Shown: positions 33,952-34,050 of the stretch, piece after piece
Layout: every line of letters starts with the position of its first letter
How positions within the stretch are numbered: position 1 is the stretch's first letter
Assembly: GCA_905479985.1 (NCBI GenBank)
Contig: CAJQOM010000004.1
Location: 1-34,050 of the forward strand
Reading direction: 5' to 3'
Source: an uncultured Gammaproteobacteria bacterium
Lineage (GTDB): Bacteria > Pseudomonadota > Gammaproteobacteria > Nitrosococcales > Methylophagaceae
Length of the DNA: 34,050 bases
Position numbers and translations under genes: made by a program
The notes under the pieces: generated by a model
Told to the model about the DNA's origin: nothing
Seen by the model: only the letters and a program-made list of their open reading frames with translations
Databases searched by the model: none

Positions 33952-34050
33952 ATGAGTGAATTAGTCACACCAGCGAGTGAGCCTGCTTACGTTGCGAAGC
34001 TAGCGTTAAGCGCTGCACCCTTTAATCCACTTATTGAGCCTGCACTTTTT
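33952..34050 (+). CDS. Start of a probable ExeA/DamX-type AAA ATPase gene (3' partial)
   Basis: An open frame of 33 codons runs from ATG 33952 off the window. It encodes MSELVTPASEPAYVAKLALS followed by AAPFNPLIEPALF. The pattern Y-x(2)-x-L-x-L-x(3)-P-F-x-P is typical of the N-terminus of ExeA/GspA-like ATPases (YLxxFGLxxxPFxxxP). In pseudomonads, as I recall, aroB is followed by such an ATPase/SPOR gene linked to cell division. No catalytic motif is visible in the part shown. Confidence 0.55.
   Translation, partial: MSELVTPASEPAYVAKLALSAAPFNPLIEPALF

Noticed and set aside
1-34050. CRISPR array, tRNA/rRNA genes, insertion sequences, prophage or integron sites
   Set aside because: No spaced identical repeats, cloverleaf-like sequences, transposase or integrase frames, or long terminal inverted repeats were seen; nearly all sequence is covered by housekeeping genes.

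Overview
This 34 kb window reads as ordinary chromosome of a free-living gammaproteobacterium of moderate-to-low GC, judged by eye. Supporting evidence is the conserved blocks miaB-ybeZ-ybeY-ybeX-lnt, mrcA divergent from pilMNOPQ, then aroK-aroB and an ATPase-like gene, together with phoR-pstSCAB-phoU-ppx. The content would fit a marine lineage such as the Methylophaga/Cycloclasticus/Piscirickettsiaceae group, but that placement is only a guess. There are no tRNA or rRNA genes, insertion sequences, prophage genes or CRISPR arrays.

Layout. (1) 1-8472, phosphate: the last codons of a PhoR-like sensor kinase, a promoter with four phased Pho half-sites, pstS-pstC-pstA-pstB-phoU, an intrinsic terminator, then ppx. 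PstC and PstA both carry large extra periplasmic domains. (2) 8469-13555, accessory block: on the minus strand a ferredoxin-reductase-type flavoprotein with a 2Fe-2S domain and a TonB-dependent receptor resembling the copper receptors OprC/NosA. Divergent from these are a TauE/SafE (DsbD_2-like) membrane protein with a histidine-rich tail and, overlapping it, a degenerate sigma54-activator-like protein. The 159-bp divergent promoter contains two overlapping inverted repeats. This block is the most interesting part and may be a copper (or other metal) acquisition and handling module. (3) 13594-15527: thyA, a degenerate hemerythrin, and radC in the opposite orientation. (4) 15654-22864: a tight run of miaB, phoH-like ybeZ, ybeY, corC/ybeX, lnt, trkH and a SAM methyltransferase, mostly with overlapping or abutting stop/start codons. 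(5) 22976-24709: ribosomal protein L31 and a lipoprotein M48 metalloprotease. (6) 24720-32236: mrcA (PBP1A) divergent from the type IV pilus assembly operon pilMNOPQ, which ends in a strong terminator. (7) 32321-34050: aroK, aroB and the first 33 codons of a probable ExeA/DamX-type ATPase gene.

How the genes work together: region 1 senses and imports phosphate and degrades polyphosphate; regions 4 and 5 handle tRNA and rRNA maturation, envelope lipoproteins and potassium; region 6 couples peptidoglycan synthesis with pilus assembly; region 7 feeds the shikimate pathway. Several starts were moved inward from the longest reading frame, using Shine-Dalgarno (SD) position and family N-termini. 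All family assignments and comparisons with E. coli or Pseudomonas proteins are from memory; no database search was run.
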